A program made the position numbers and the translations under genes. A stretch of 64,000 nucleotides of DNA, taken from the NCBI RefSeq assembly GCF_013373865.1, contig NC_050475.1, positions 14,171,821-14,235,820 on the forward strand, given 5' to 3'. The notes under the pieces are model-generated. The model was given only the letters and a program-made list of their open reading frames with translations. It searched no databases and was not told the origin of the DNA. Positions 10,866 to 24,146 of this stretch are shown here, in pieces. The first letter of the stretch is position 1. The number at the start of each line of letters is the position of its first letter. Origin of the DNA: Monomorium pharaonis (Eukaryota > Arthropoda > Insecta > Hymenoptera > Formicidae).

Positions 10866-12135
10866 ATTGTGAACAATATTAATTCTCATTGTGCAGCATT
10901 AGGATCCGAGTAATCAAATTCTATAAAAGCTATAATTGTTACTTCCGAGTACTTAAGTACTTTCCGTATAACTCGAAAAGTACTTAAGTAAAAAATACTT
11001 AATTAAAGTATTTTGAAAAACTCTTCAGATAAGCCACAAAAATATCCAATAAAACATGGGGGTTGACAATAAAAAATTTCTGTGACTTTTATGTGGTCTT
11101 GACAACATTTTTCAAGTTTATAATAATATTGCTACGTAATGCCTTACAACTCACATAAAATCTTATAACTTTTATATGAAACATTTTTTTCAAAAATGCA
11201 TATTTTTCGAAATGTTAAAGAGTTTTGACACTTTTTTTACACCATGTATGTCATTAATTAATAAATTTTACATATAAAACATATATGAAATTTTTAAATC
11301 AATAAAAATTATGATTTTTCTATATAAGATTTTTGATGTACATATGTACTTTAAAGTGTTACCAATGTATTCAAAGTGCTATATTTCTCGCGTTGGATTG
11401 GTTATAGGTCAAAAACTGTCTTATTATTTGTTGTCAGCTTTGAGCTAATTATATCTTCTGTTTGCCAAGTCATAAGATATAAAATATAAAAATCTAGCTA
11501 ATTTTACGAGATTTAAAGAAATATAGCACTGTAAATACACTGGTAACACTTTGAAGTACGTACATCAAAAACTTATATTAAAAAATTATAATTTTTATTG
11601 ATTTAAAGAAGTTATATATGTTTTATATGTAAAATTTATTAATTATAATGATATGTAAGATGTAAAAAAAGTGTTGAAATCTGTTGAAGCATGTAGTGCA
11701 CTTGTGTTACGAATAAATTATTGAACAGTCAATACCTAGTTCTTGCATCTCCGCTTTATTCACGCGAGCTTGCGTAAAATAAAGGAGCGGCGTCTCGAGG
11801 AAACCTTTTAATATTTTGAGAAATATGCATTATCGAAAAAAATGTTTTATACAAAAATTATAGGGTTTTATGTGATGCATTGCGTGGCAATATTATTGTG
11901 ACCTTGAAAAGCATTATCAAGGTCACATAAAGGTCACCTAGAAATTTTTGATTGACAACTCCCATTTGTATGCACATTCTTGTAGCTTACCTTGAAAATT
12001 TTTCAAAACACTATATTTATTTTTTACTTAAGTACTTTTCGAGTTATACGACTTGGAAGTAACAATTATAGCTTTTATAGAATTTGGTTACTCGGATCCT
12101 AGTGCACAGTAAGAATTAATTTAATAAAATAATCT
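10866..12135. mobile_element. Foldback element of about 1.27 kb
   Basis: The outer arms pair AGGATCCGAGTAATCAAATT (10900 on) with AATTTGGTTACTCGGATCCT (12081-12100). They run inward through TACTTAAGTACTTTTCGAG-like and GTCACATAAAGGTCA-like blocks to matching inner arms at 11260-11400 and 11500-11680. An extra segment at 11690-11810 is on one side only. Symmetry extends past the AGGATCC ends to ATTAATTCT...TGTGCA on both sides, so the true ends are uncertain. Confidence 0.72.
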
Positions 12136-12379
12136 TTTCCCCCAAAAAACGTAAAATTTATTTTCTTTATAAAATAATGATATGAAGAAAATGCGCCAAC
12201 TATGAAAATGGATGTTCATAAGAAGTAGAACATCTAATTTTACAAATAATTATTTGTACAAATATTATAAATAAATATTTTAATAGAACAAATATTTTAT
12301 TATAAAAACTTAGCGCCGCTAAACCGAATAATTTGCCAGCTCTCTTTCTTTTTTTGTGCGTGCATCTGAATGTGTATGC

Positions 12380-12410
<31 letters not shown>

Positions 12411-12785
12411 TGTTTAGTATATAATTTTGTTTATAAGGAAGCAATTTTTTATATTTTTTATGCGTGCCTACGTTCGAATATATCTCTCTTTCTTTCTCTC
12501 TTTCTCATGCGAGCGTGTATAATGTTACACGTATATAATGCCATTACAATTCCAAATTGCAAAAAATTGTAATTTTAAGTCGTTGTTATTTTATGTATAT
12601 AAGTTAGATTGTAAGAAAGCGATTTTGTATTAAAGCATTTCACTGGCTCTAAAAAATATTAAAAAAAAATAAATACAGAATTAGAGAATTCATATAAAAA
12701 GTGACAAAAAGTGACGATGGCACAGGTAAAATTATCTCTTTTCTAATATTACATATCACGGCACTATTTTAATTCTTGCAATACC
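12136..12785. other. AT-rich sequence with a (CG)n(TG)n microsatellite
   Basis: The microsatellite is at 12379-12413. Otherwise I see no feature. Confidence 0.5.
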
Positions 12786-13735
12786 GTAAACATACGTATA
12801 TATGCTACTTATGTTATATATATGCATTTATGCTTTATAGCATGTAATACATTGGGTATTATGTTATATTTATAATAGACTAGATACTACAGACGCGCAC
12901 TTCGCGCGTGCTATTTAACACTTTGTTTTTTACCTTTTAAAAATAAATTGTAACGATAATTGTATAGATAACCATCTATACAAATTTGACAATTGTTGAA
13001 ATTCAATTGCAATGACAGATACTCTCGCAACACGAAATAAGCGCAGCAAGAGAACCAATCAGCATCGCAGAAAATTGTCAATGATAAAATCGCATACACG
13101 GCTTTTTTAAAAGAGGATATATACTTTTCTATATTCGTCTTTTTTTCTTTTTTCCTGATTTTCTTTAACAAAGTTTTTAAATCAACTATCAAAATTGATA
13201 GTTTGATAGTGAAAATGATACAAAGTGGTAGTTTGACAGCTGGAAATGATACTAAGTGAAGCAAGTCACAACGCACTTGACAACGAGATAGCGAGACAGT
13301 CAAATAGCATCTCGGAAAAGCGACAATAATATCAATAACATCTTTATTTTAGAAAGGAAACATAAAAATGGATTAACTAAAATTAAACCGTTTTTATGTT
13401 CTATTATAAAAATATACGTAGAAGAAGCAGTTATTGAATGTGACGCGACTAAAGAAATAATGCAACTCTATTTCTAGCGCGGCGCCTATAGCATGAGATC
13501 TCGTTTTATCTATAATTGGGAATGGTGGAACCCATATGTTATTATATATGTATGGATTCGGCTTTTAGAGTTCTTTAATTTTCATCCTTACAAAATTTCC
13601 AAAATATTGAAAAAAACGGTGGATTAAATGGAAGAGTAAATTAAAAAATTTGAAATTTTTGAAAAATATAAATATACCATTGTAAAGAATATAAAATATC
13701 ATGAAATTTTTGTATAGAACATGTATGTTTTTTCC
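12786..13735 (+). repeat. Dispersed repeat, copy 2, with an insert of about 500 bp
   Basis: Homologous to 8896-9360, but split near 12870 and 13385. The insert begins with a CTACAGACGCGCACTTCGCG-like end, and its first 190 bp recur in reverse at about 60832-61022 (shared GATAATTGTATAGATA and GAAATAAGCGCAG). The insert is therefore a separate mobile repeat. Confidence 0.7.
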
Positions 13736-13737
13736 TT

Positions 13738-13800
13738 GTAAGATGTATAGATGATGCTTAGCATCCATATAAGATGTACAGATGATGCTTAGCATCCATC
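13738..13800 (+). repeat. Short direct repeat, two units of about 31 bp
   Basis: Unit AAGATGTA.AGATGATGCTT followed by AGCATCCAT, twice. It lies at the edge of the dispersed repeat. Confidence 0.7.
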
Positions 13801-14494
13801 TCCGATATTACAGCCTGTAACCACACCATTGACAGGCCAGCTGTGACATTACTATAAGTCTGTATACTTTGTTATAACTGTTTTAGACAAGATTTTACGC
13901 TTTTACAGTTGCAATACGGTATTTTTTAAAATAAATTTATAACATTTGTAACTATTCTCTTAGCTGGCCTGCCATAAAATAGTGACATACTTGAAAAACT
14001 AAAAGATACACTTTCAGATAATACTTTTGATATAAATTGCATTACCAATATATGACTTATTGCTGAATTTAAAAGTAGATGAACCTCGGTGAACTTCTTA
14101 ATTATCAACAAGCAGCATATACTGGCTTAAAAGAAAGATAATTTTGGTATAACAGCCAACAATTTTTCATAATAAAATTTTTTACTTTTTTGTTTCTTTT
14201 TAAAGTTTACTAATAAATATGATAATAATAATATGATAATCTTATCAAATAGCTTTCTTAAATGTTTTTTCTTAAATCTTTTGCATAGGTTTCCTCGGAA
14301 CAAGTTAGATCTTGCAATACAGATACTTTCTGACACAAAAAATAAACCGTTCACTCAATCCTATCATTTTTTTTGTAAAATTACGTTATTTGATACCTTT
14401 AAGGTCTACATATTCTGTCGGGCACACTGTAAATTCCGAGCTTTGAGGTTAATTATATCTCTTTTCTCTCTCACACACACACGCACGCATGCAT

Positions 14495-14533
<39 letters not shown>

Positions 14534-17195
14534 CACACATTTACTCTTTTTTTCTTTTCCTATTCTTCTACTTTAGATTCAAATAAAATGTTTCTTCCTC
14601 TCTTTCTTATAAAATAACTAAAAATAAAACACGACACAAAATATTAATCTCAGAATACTTATTCCAAAATAGAAAAAATAGAAATGTTATGTAACTTATC
14701 TGATTATACAACACATAGTGTTATACCAATCTTCAAATTAAGCACAGCTGTATTTTCCTCTACAATGTAATCCACGATGTAACATGCAAATTATGCATAA
14801 AACTAAAAACTAACTTATCACTAATTTTGCGCACGCCATTATGTCACTAACCTCAAACTGTCATATCATCGTCGTGAAACTCGCCGCGGATTAACCGAAC
14901 GGCGTGAACTCGACCGCCAATAAAAATACATAACTTCTCGTGTCCATGTCAACTCATATAAAGCTATCTATCAGAAAGAAACAATGCAAATCCCCACCAT
15001 TTGTTCTGAGCGCCGCGCGACGACAACGATGACGTTTCTTAACGAGATTTATTCTTGAGCGAAAAACTTTAATTGCGGTATCTCCGCTCGTAAGTTACAT
15101 AGCGGAAAAATAAAAAGACTTTTATTATATAAATCAAATGCAAGCTATCCATTAAGCCTATTTAGAAATCAATCGATTTAGTCGTTATTGAGATCCGATA
15201 ATCTACTGAATCTTGTAAACAGCGTAAAAGAGACAGAGGTGCCCCGCTGTGTGTACACTTGGCGCGAAGCACTACCGTGCCTTTTGATATTGTACATAAT
15301 TTTGTTTTGATACATGCCTAATCCATTGATAACAGTAACTTTTTATTTCAGCTTTTTATTTCTGGACAATGTAAGATTGTTCTTTGTCAGTAATTTTTCC
15401 TTGATGTAGTATGAAATAATAGCATGATACCTTCAGAGCTGCAAATACTGAATACTTTTATTCCCTATTTGGCTCATTTTTTATATATCGCTTTATGTCT
15501 AAACCTTCTCTTAAGGGATTATTTGTTCATCGATGCTGCATTTTTCGTTAGTATTTAAACGTAAACAGCCTTTAAGTATTGTATCAAAAAGTAGACGTAC
15601 TTTCCAAAATTTGTCTTTTACGTTGTTAGCAACTTCTGTTGTAAAGTGATTAGTTGTTCTTAGTTGGTAAAATCTATCAAGGCTTATTGCATTGCAGATA
15701 ATTTCTAATTTTCCATTAGAATTCTAGTACATCTCTTGAAATACATTCCTATTATATATTTCCTTTATAGGATCCCTTTATATATTCCCATTAAAATATT
15801 TATACCAATTGTTGCGTACACAAATCGTGCACAATAAAATTAATATAATATCGAAACATCATGAATGCATTCGACAGCGTGTTCAGGCTCGAGAATCGTA
15901 CGTGACGCCTGCATACATGACCATATTCGGACTTGTTTGTAAAGGCCGTCGTCAACGGTCATTCTTTTGTTTGCAGACAACCCATTAAATAAAAAAATGA
16001 GAATTTTCTAGAGCAAATTGAAAGTCGGATAAATGACATGTTTTTTGGGAGAGAACTGACACTCTTTATTCGGTCCTCGGGCAGTAAGCATAGTTTTCTT
16101 CTCTCCACGGAACACGCAGTGAACGAGTTGTTGGAACCTTCGCTGCAAGCATCTCGTGTGTTAATCATCACAGGACACGATACGCTACGATCTCGAGTCG
16201 CGACGCGCATTACAATAATAGCGATCGTAAGATCCACGGATCTTAGACGAAATCGCCGAACGGCTGTCTCAGAATATCACCTTTAGGCGTTGACGGTCAC
16301 AATACGCATCACCGACTTACAGCGACTCAGAGCACGTGTGCTCCTAGGCATTGTTGCCGCCTGATATCATTCACATACGGTGACTCAGAGCATGGTGTAC
16401 GTGTTCCCAGGCGTTGTCACTGTAACAACTTGAATACGCGAGTGAAGTTTCGTCGTTGTGCAGATAAACTATTAAAAATAAAAAAAACATTATCGCGGAG
16501 TGTTATTGTGTCAATAAACTAGCTACAAATGTAATAAATAATATAATCACGAGGCTCTTCATTCATAAACTCAAACGCAGCGTGGATAACAAAATATTCG
16601 CGCTGATATCGCAAAACACCAATAAATTTTTTCATATCTTTGAGATTTGTGGGTTTCTAGAAATTTGGTTTAGTGTAGCGTACTGATTTGTGCATTGGAT
16701 AGCAAAAGTCATTATTATTTTGTCAATATAATTTAGAAAATATTTGATCGGATTATTTAAGTCTTTATTCTGCATCTTTTGTTTTGGATTGATAACAAAT
16801 TGCTTTTCTCTAAAATCGGTTGTTTCAAAACTACATTTCAACTATTATTTTCCTTCAGTAAAGTCAAATTGTGTAGTTTCCAAATTTTGATTTTTTTACG
16901 TTTTTCTTTGGTGTTAGAAGAAAATACAACATTATCTTCGAAATTTTCAGTGTTGTTATTTCTAAGATTTTGGAGAGAAGATCGATTTTCAATCTCAACA
17001 TCAGAATTCAGACCTTCAATTTTCGATTCATTCCCACCATCAAGTTAATTCAAAATTTTGTTGAATTATTAGTTGAATAATTTGCTCTAGTACAAAATCG
17101 CTTTTTTACAATTTAACTTACATGCTAAAATAATTACTTAATTACAAATAATTACTAAATTTAAAATTTTTTTACAATCAAAATCATAATGGCAC
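13801..17195. other. No gene recognised
   Basis: AT-rich intron sequence with a (GCAC/CA)n microsatellite at 14470-14538. Two moderately GC-richer patches (14870-15060 and 15880-16450) show a repeated GCGTTGACGGTCACAA / CGTCGTCAACGGTCA motif. No coding region could be supported. Confidence 0.5.
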
Positions 17196-17628
17196 GGGAG
17201 CGTCCCAGATGCGCACAGTAATAAACGGACACAGTAGGCTGAGTGAAGGAGACACAGTAACAAACGGACACAGTAATAAACGAACACAGTAACAAACGGA
17301 CACAGACCAAATGCGCACAGAGCGAAACGGACACAGTGCGAAACGGACACAGACCAAATGCGCACGGACCATATGCACACGGACCAAATGCGCACACTGC
17401 AAATGCGCACACTGCACGTTCGCACGGACCAAATGCAATCCATGTACATTGCAAGCAGAGTAAAGTCCACATAGGTTAGCAACTTGGACGGGGTGGGTGC
17501 AGGAGGGGGGCCGAAGGCACTGTGTCCGTTTATTACTGTGTCCATTTGGTCTGTGTCCGTTTGTTACTGTGTCCGTTTCACTCAGCTTGCTGTGTCCGTT
17601 TATTACTGTGCGCATCTGGGACTCACTC
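17196..17628. mobile_element. Foldback element with AAACGGACACAG words
   Basis: Ends GGGAGCGTCCCAGATGCGCA (left) and its partner TGCGCATCTGGGACTCACTC (right). The arms are arrays of AAACGGACACAGTAAC and AATGCGCACAGACC. The centre holds CCATGTACATTGCAAGCAGA, ACATAGGTTAGC and GGGGTGGGTGCAGG. It is the same family as 36609-37381. No target duplication is visible, so it may have been altered after insertion. Confidence 0.8.
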
Positions 17629-17832
17629 GCCGAAGCGACGTAACCTTTTATATTAAATAATAATATCAAAATCATCCTGAAAGAAAAGGAGTCATCCATT
17701 TAATTATGTTCCCGCATAATTAACGCGGACAATACAACCAAATTGTCATAGAGGTCGACACGAACAGAGCATAGCGACTCGACGACCAACGCTCATGCGG
17801 CAAAATGGTCGACGAGCCTCGCCAAGGCGCGC

Positions 17833-17863
<31 letters not shown>

Positions 17864-18899
17864 TGTGTGTGTTCTCGGATCACTTGATGCTCTCTGATTG
17901 GCAAGAGGAATCGCATAACAACGTGTACACCAATCAGGGGGCGTCGGGGGGTCTGGGAGTGTGCATGAAAAGACTTGCTACGGATTTTTCGAGAAGAATC
18001 TGAGATCTTAAAAGGAGACGGATGTGCTTTACCCGCGTTCCGGTCGAAACTTAGGATCGCCCAAAGATCCTGATATCGGTGTTTAGCAGTATCAGGTACG
18101 ATTTCATTGAAATTCGCGATTACAACCCGCGAGCTAACGTGCGTGAGCTCTCCGCGTTTATTAATTTATTGCGAGCGTGTAAAATAACGCGAGGGCTGTG
18201 CGAGAGGCACGCCCAAGTTCGTATATATGCAATACGTGATTAATTCCGCCAGCTAAGTCAAGTGTAAGTGCGAGCATGTATTTGCACGTGAAATGAAAGT
18301 AGAACATTGTGAAAAACTTAAAGCAAAAGTGATTTATTGCGTCACCCTCTGGCCGAGTTTATTATCGGGCAGTCATATTGCGATGTTCCGTATTCCGGCA
18401 ACGGACGTGAGCCTTCCCGGTCAATGGACATCCGCAGCGACGACCCTCGACCCGGCAACGACAGCGGCAAGGCAGCTAAATTATAGAGGAAGCTCGGAAC
18501 ATCATCCCCGAGGCGGACGACATAATACTCTGACCACACCCTAGCGGTAGGGGAGATACACCGACTTGGCGACTGTTTTTCCAACATAACGTAAATTATT
18601 CCTAAGTATTCCAAGGTTTTCTAACTTTCAACTTTCTTTTCGGTCACAATCTAACTTCCAGAATGTGAGAGGATAGAAATTTCAAGAAAATGAAAGAGTT
18701 AACAAACTCGAACGGTACAATAGAGATTGAGGAAGAAACACCAGAAATAATTAATTTGTTTGCATCTTGATTCGGCGCGCATGAGCAAGAAGTGGATCCA
18801 AAATCAAAAAGAACTGATTTATAGTTTGCACCTCATGCGCAAGAGTAGAACAATTTTGCTCAAGGTCTGAGATGAGATGGCGATTCTGGTCGACAGCCT
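17629..18899. other. GC-richer block, possibly LTR-derived; no gene assigned
   Basis: A (GC)n(GT)n microsatellite at 17827-17871, then about 700 bp with balanced composition (for example GATCGCCCAAAGATCCTGAT). Open frames at 18293-18614 occur on both strands and resemble nothing I know. It may be part of an LTR retrotransposon, but I could not find its ends. Confidence 0.35.
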
Positions 18900-19280
18900 C
18901 AGCTATATGATTCAGTTGACTAAGCTTATCATTAATGTCCTTGTCGGTCTAAAGTTGACTTGCGATAAAGGAAGAGATCTTGTCATCGGATTATTTAACC
19001 TGCTCAATCGAAGCAGAAGTTTGTTCGTTGTTTGACCTACGTGAGTCGACGACACCGAGCTTCCACTGGCAGACGCAGTGAAGCTGGATGCAATACTGAC
19101 GGACTGCGGGCACAAAATATTTCTTGGTGTAAGCGGCATGTCGATTAGATTTGCTTTACAACAATCGCTAGCGGATTTTGTAACAATGTGAGCTCTAGCA
19201 CAACCGAGGTGAAAAGACTTCTTGCATACCACACACGTATTAATATGACCAGTAATCAATTTAGAGCACTTGAAACATCT
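18900..19280 (-). pseudogene. Possible LINE ORF1 with a PHD-like zinc finger
   Basis: Minus-strand frame containing FKCSKLITGHINTCVVCKKS followed by FHLGCA, a C-x2-C...C-x2-C...H-x2-C pattern like the PHD-type fingers found in ORF1 of some non-LTR retrotransposons. It is followed by a Ser/Asn-rich tail. The next upstream frame (19368-19586) has EPVHCSVCTSASYW. No RT is adjacent, so the assignment rests on the finger alone. Confidence 0.35.
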
Positions 19281-19869
19281 AGGATTGATATGTAGTCAAT
19301 GACACCACACGGAAAGACACAAATGTATAATGTTGGATGTAGAATCAGTGTTGTTGGTACTCCCATTCTAGTGAAGTGAAAAACACGTGCGCCCAGAGTA
19401 CACAGTGAAACGGAGCATCCGAGTGTTATGGCGTTGAGGCCAGTATGAAGCGCTAGTGCAAACAGAGCAATGGACGGGTTCTGGATCCAAGAATGAGGTT
19501 ATATTCTGAGAGAAATTTGCCATCAGATTCAGAAGCAATAGTAAACCCCTCACAATATTGCCATGACAAAAGATAATAAGCAACAAAAACGTTTGCTAAT
19601 ATCTGAAACAAGAAAGCCCGCAGGCAGCAGGAAGTGGTAAATCGTTCAACACAAGCTAGAGCGATATTACAGACAACAAATTTTTTTTAAAGAACAATAT
19701 CGCAGCCGCACTATACTCCCCGCATTCTGAAAAGAAGATTTTCTTTAATGGCTACATCATACAACTTGAATATTGGAATCAGCGTAGGGCCTGAGCCTTT
19801 TGTGGAAATACTGCTTGGAAACAACAAGGGCAATGAGATACTACTTTCACGTCAAACATGGACAATAAT

Positions 19870-19927
<58 letters not shown>
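19870..19927 (+). repeat. (GA)n microsatellite
   Basis: Nearly pure GA dinucleotides. Confidence 0.95.
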
Positions 19928-19930
<3 letters not shown>

Positions 19931-20055
19931 AAGTGTTAGGAAGGATCGGGGTCGGGGAAGATACGAAAGTAGTCCCAAACAGAAGTACGCGACCTAACAA
20001 AGACAACACATAAAATTTGGGAAAAAATATCTTTATTCCTTAACATAGTTTTTTT

Positions 20056-20743
20056 TTAGCTCGATACACTTTTTCTAGCGATGTTCAATAGCTTCGATAC
20101 CCTGTTTATAGTAAAAACCGCCAAACTCCTCAAAATAGCCATTAATCGCAGATTCCACCTCTTCATTGTTGGCAAATCTTTTATCATCCAGCCATTTTTC
20201 AAGTTTAGAAACAGAAAATAATCCGAGAGAGCTAAATCTGGCGAATAGGGTGCGTGAAGAAGCAATTTGAACTTTAACTCATTGATTTTGGCCACCGCGA
20301 TGTGAACAAACGTAGCACCCATCTTGCGCACAGCTTTCTCATCTTTAAATTTTCAGTCAATATGTGATATATAGCACTTTTTGAAATGCCTACGATGTCT
20401 GTTAGCTTACGCACTTCCAGTCAACAATCCAATATCATTTTATGGATTTTTTCACAATTTCTGGCGTGGTCACCTCATTTGGTCGACTACTGGGATGTTT
20501 GCCTTGGCAGCTCGTACAGTCTCGTTTAAACTCTGCCACCCAATATTTTACTGTTGTAAACGAAGGAGCAGACTCCCCCAGAGTAGAATCTAGCTCGGCT
20601 TTGATATTGGTTGGATTGAGACCTTTCAAATGAAAGTATTGTATCACACAACGGTGACCTATTTTTTTCATGTTTCCAAATTCACAGAAAGAGTTCACTA
20701 TTGATGGCTGCCAAACAAGTATTAAATGACGTAGCGTCTTCAA
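20056..20743 (-). pseudogene. mariner transposase, internally deleted
   Basis: The N-terminal helix-turn-helix half is at 20435-20743 (MKKIGHRCVIQYFHLKGLN then FTTVKYWVAEFKRDCTS). The C-terminal catalytic end is at 20056-20331 (VHIAVAKINELKFKLLLHAP then YSPDLALSDYFLF, the third catalytic region). The central part with the first catalytic aspartates is missing, so the two ends are joined by about 100 bp. The original element would be about 1.3 kb and here spans about 0.75 kb. I could not define the inverted repeats. Confidence 0.85.
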
Positions 20744-20760
20744 ACTTTACACTTAAGCTT

Positions 20761-21590
20761 TATAAGATTGGTACTTTCTACCATAGTAATTTTTTTTTAA
20801 CAACAACCGCCATTTATACGTCAGGTTGGGTATTTCTGTAATTACCTTTGTAAGTGGGAAAATTATATTACAAAAAGACAAGAAAAAACCGAAGTTCATG
20901 ATAAGATGTATTTGCGCGCGCGTGTGTGTGTATGTGTGTAATAAAAGAAAAAGTGAACGCGTGGGCAAATTGTCTAGTACGCGTGCACCAATGCATTACG
21001 TCGCTATTTTGTAGGTTAGAGTTAAGTTTTAAGTTTTATTTTAACTATTTAGGTTTGAATATATTTTTCTTTTTTGTATCTTTGTTTTTGCAATTAAAAG
21101 ATTGTAACCCTGAAAGATCAATAAAAATTATACATATATACGTACAAAATAGTAACACTTTAGTGATAGTGTTGTGGAACATCCTCCCAAAAGCGTTAAC
21201 TTTTTTTTTCAATAAAATTGATTTTTAAAATATTTGTTGATAGTACTCCATGCCCCTCTACAAAAGTTCTTTAACTACAAACTTTTTTAATTATTACCAC
21301 AATCCTCTTCAATATATAAATTGTTAATTTGAGTCATTACGTACATCTGAAAACTTCATAGCATGATTGGTAGAACACTGTAGGTAAAAACAATTTTTAA
21401 ACAAAAAAACCGTCGACTTTAGTCTAAACTGAAATCTTGATTTTGCATTGGTTTTTTATAGATTTTCATTTACTGAATCTGCCATTAATTTTTGGACAAA
21501 GTGAAGGAAACATATTTTTCCAGACTAATGGATATTTCTATCTTGTAAAGCCAGTCACTATAAGAACTTTTATAAAAAACGGTAATTATT
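20761..21590. other. AT-rich sequence, no gene seen
   Basis: No recognisable feature apart from a short (GC)(GT) run at 20915-20940. Confidence 0.5.
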
Positions 21591-22010
21591 TTTAAAAAAA
21601 ATAGATAGTTGAAGACCGATTGGCATATGTTTATTTTTTTAATAGTTTTACGACGTTTTGGTCCTTCTCAAGTAATATAACAATAAAATGATAAGTCAAA
21701 AACACATACTCAAAATTAAAACAAAAGTAACATTTAATTTAAGCGAATAAAATACTGTACAACATAATTACGGAGGCAAACTTATGTATTCAAACTTAAT
21801 ATAACTGACTTTAATTAATTAAATAATCAGAGGACACAAAAGGACAAGACATTATAAATACTTTATAATTAAAGCGCAGTAACTGTCAGGCTGATATAAA
21901 ATAGATAAGTAACATCTTTTTTCACAAAGTAAAATTGCTTGATCAATTAGACTGATGATGGTGTTTTGTATTTAAGTAAATGGCTGGAATGAAAACTAAC
22001 ATAGCGTCCA
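21591..22010 (-). mobile_element. Penelope-like element 3' region fragment
   Basis: On the minus strand it shares ordered landmarks with the 3' region of the Penelope-like element at 34556-34980: CAG.CTGACAGTTACTGC, and ACTTGAGAAGG followed by an AAACGT.GTAA block and an AATAAAA tail. No coding part remains. Confidence 0.6.
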
Positions 22011-22109
22011 GAAGAGGTTGGTTTGCGATACCAATTTGTAATTAATTTTTTATCTTCTCCAATTATAATTGTATTAACCCTATGAACCACAAATTATTCT
22101 TGCTTATCA

Positions 22110-22575
22110 ATTTCGATAAAACTCTGTATCCAGGGTTTTTTGGATTGCTGATTATAAATCGAATGTCAGATTTTCAAAATTTATAATAACGAATCCAATA
22201 TGGCAGACGTAAAACAAAAAATTAAACCACATCCTGTGAATCTTAATATCTAAGGGTTTTTCTCGGTGCTGATTACAAATCCGTTGTCAGCTTTTCAAAA
22301 TTAAAAATGGCGGATCCTATATGACGAAACTCCTAGATATTAAGTTTCACAGAAATTAATTAAATTTTTAATTTTATGTGAACTATATTAAGTCCACCAT
22401 TTTGAATTTAAAAATTCTGATAACGGATTTGTAATTATTATCCCAAAAAAACCCCTAGATACTAAGTTTTATGGAAATTGATTGAATTTTTAATATTGTG
22501 TCCGCCATATTGGATCGGACCATTTTCGAAAATCTGATAATGGATTCGTAATTAGCGATCTCAAAGCCTTCTGGA
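22110..22575. repeat. Diverged tandem repeat with GCCATATTGGATC words
   Basis: About four units of 100-130 bp, each with GCTGATTACAAATC, then a TTTTCAAAATT block, then GGCGGATCC.ATATG or its reverse. Similar units lie at 50930-51375. Confidence 0.6.
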
Positions 22576-22774
22576 TGCAGAGTTTTGCAGAAATTGGTGC
22601 TCTTTTCTGAGAGAAAATGAATTTCTTTCAAAAAAGCAACAAATTTTGGATATTTATTTATAGCAAGCAAATAAATACAAATTTGTGGTCATATTTTTTA
22701 AACATATTTTAAAGTATCCCGAACTTTTGAAAAGCAAAAAAACCGACTTTAAAGGTTTAAAAAATCGTTAAAAT

Positions 22775-22890
22775 AATACAAGCACACAAAAAAAAAAGTG
22801 ATCTGTCTCTGGGACCTTACTAGTCAATCTTTATGTATCTTGACGTACTGAACACGAATCCGGTGTTAGAATTGTTCCATCACCCACTTT
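22775..22890. repeat. Degraded terminal repeat of the 56297-58067 element family
   Basis: Carries CAAGCACACAAAAAAAA, GGACCTTACTAGTCAATC and TTATGTATCTTGACG, matching the element end. No partner lies nearby. Confidence 0.6.
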
Positions 22891-24146
22891 TTTTTAAATC
22901 GAAAAAATGTGATTCAGCCTGACAAGCAAAGGGTTAAGGAAATTAATTGTACTATTTGTCTTTATAGTCCAGTAGAATTAGCATTTTTTGGGGAAAAAAT
23001 TGGTGACACAGGTTTGACTGTGCGTAAAGCACAATTAATGTGCGTAGATTAAGATAGACACGTTTGCCACTCGCAAAAAGCTGAGGATTATTGCAAAATT
23101 ACGGGTTAAAGTGAGGAAAAAGTAGTTTTTTGCTTGCGCCTCGTAAACTAAAAATAGAATCGAAAAAAGTTTCGAATAAAAGTTGTAGGTATTAAATAGA
23201 TCTACAATAATAAATTTGGTTCATTATATATATATAAGATCGGTCGATTAGTTTGGTTGTAAAATTGAAAAAACCATGAAAAATGGCCATTTCTTAAATT
23301 GTTAATAACTTTCTTAAAAAGTAACTCAAGCATTTGAAATTGTAGAAAAATATAGCTTTTATGACGATAAAAAAGTGTATTAAATTTCATTAAAAAATAT
23401 TACCAACTTTTCGAGTAATGTCAATTGTTTATCTAAAACGCGCCCCACTAACATTTAATTTCTACATTTTTGAGACCATGCACAAAGTTTTTTCTTTTCT
23501 TAAAAAGTTGCACTATTATATTATATATTGGTATTGCAAAATATGTGCAACTAAGTGCCTCAAATAAACATGTAAAAAATAGGCCTTATTAACAATTAAA
23601 TAACTTTTAAAATATTAACGCTATTAACATGGGGTAAAATGCATTTGAAAGGTGCGATTTTTCTTTAAATTTTAAAAAAACATTGTCCTAGCTTGCTTAG
23701 AAGCTGAGATAATTTTTTTTAAATCACTGTTGCTATAGTTATGAATATTAAGAGCTGAAATTTTGACAGCGTCTTATTAAATAGTTAAAGTAACCTTTTC
23801 CAAAAGTTTAAAGCGATTTATGAAGATTGACCACTGTAAACGTGTTATCAAAAGCAGTATCACTCGAGAGCGGCGGCCGCCGGCGCGCGCGCGCGTGCAC
23901 GTCGTCCACTAGCGCGTAGCCAGGCGCCCGCGTATAAAATGGATCTGGTGCGTTCAAATTACTTCAATCGTCAATATCTCGAGAACTAAGCGTCCTAGAA
24001 AGACGATTTTGTTTTAAACTGGGCTATTTCGACGAAACAAGACTAATGAGCTAAACCATTTTTTTATATCTCCTCAAATGAACGTTCTAATTAATTTTTT
24101 TTTACTATTTATTTGACGCGTTAAATATGTGTAAATAATTTATTTA
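22891..24146. other. No gene recognised; GC spike at 23856-23935
   Basis: AT-rich intron sequence. The 80-bp patch containing GCGGCCGCCGGCGCGCGCG is sharply GC-rich but has no readable feature. Confidence 0.5.

Noticed and set aside
15959..16286. Overlapping open frames on both strands
   Set aside because: Short, no domain, no splice context consistent with Grip.
17138..17699. Open frames with CAFGLCPFVTV repeats (also 36588-37688)
   Set aside because: Foldback array translations.
18293..18614. Overlapping opposite-strand frames in a GC-richer block
   Set aside because: No recognisable domain, short, both strands open; left as unassigned sequence.
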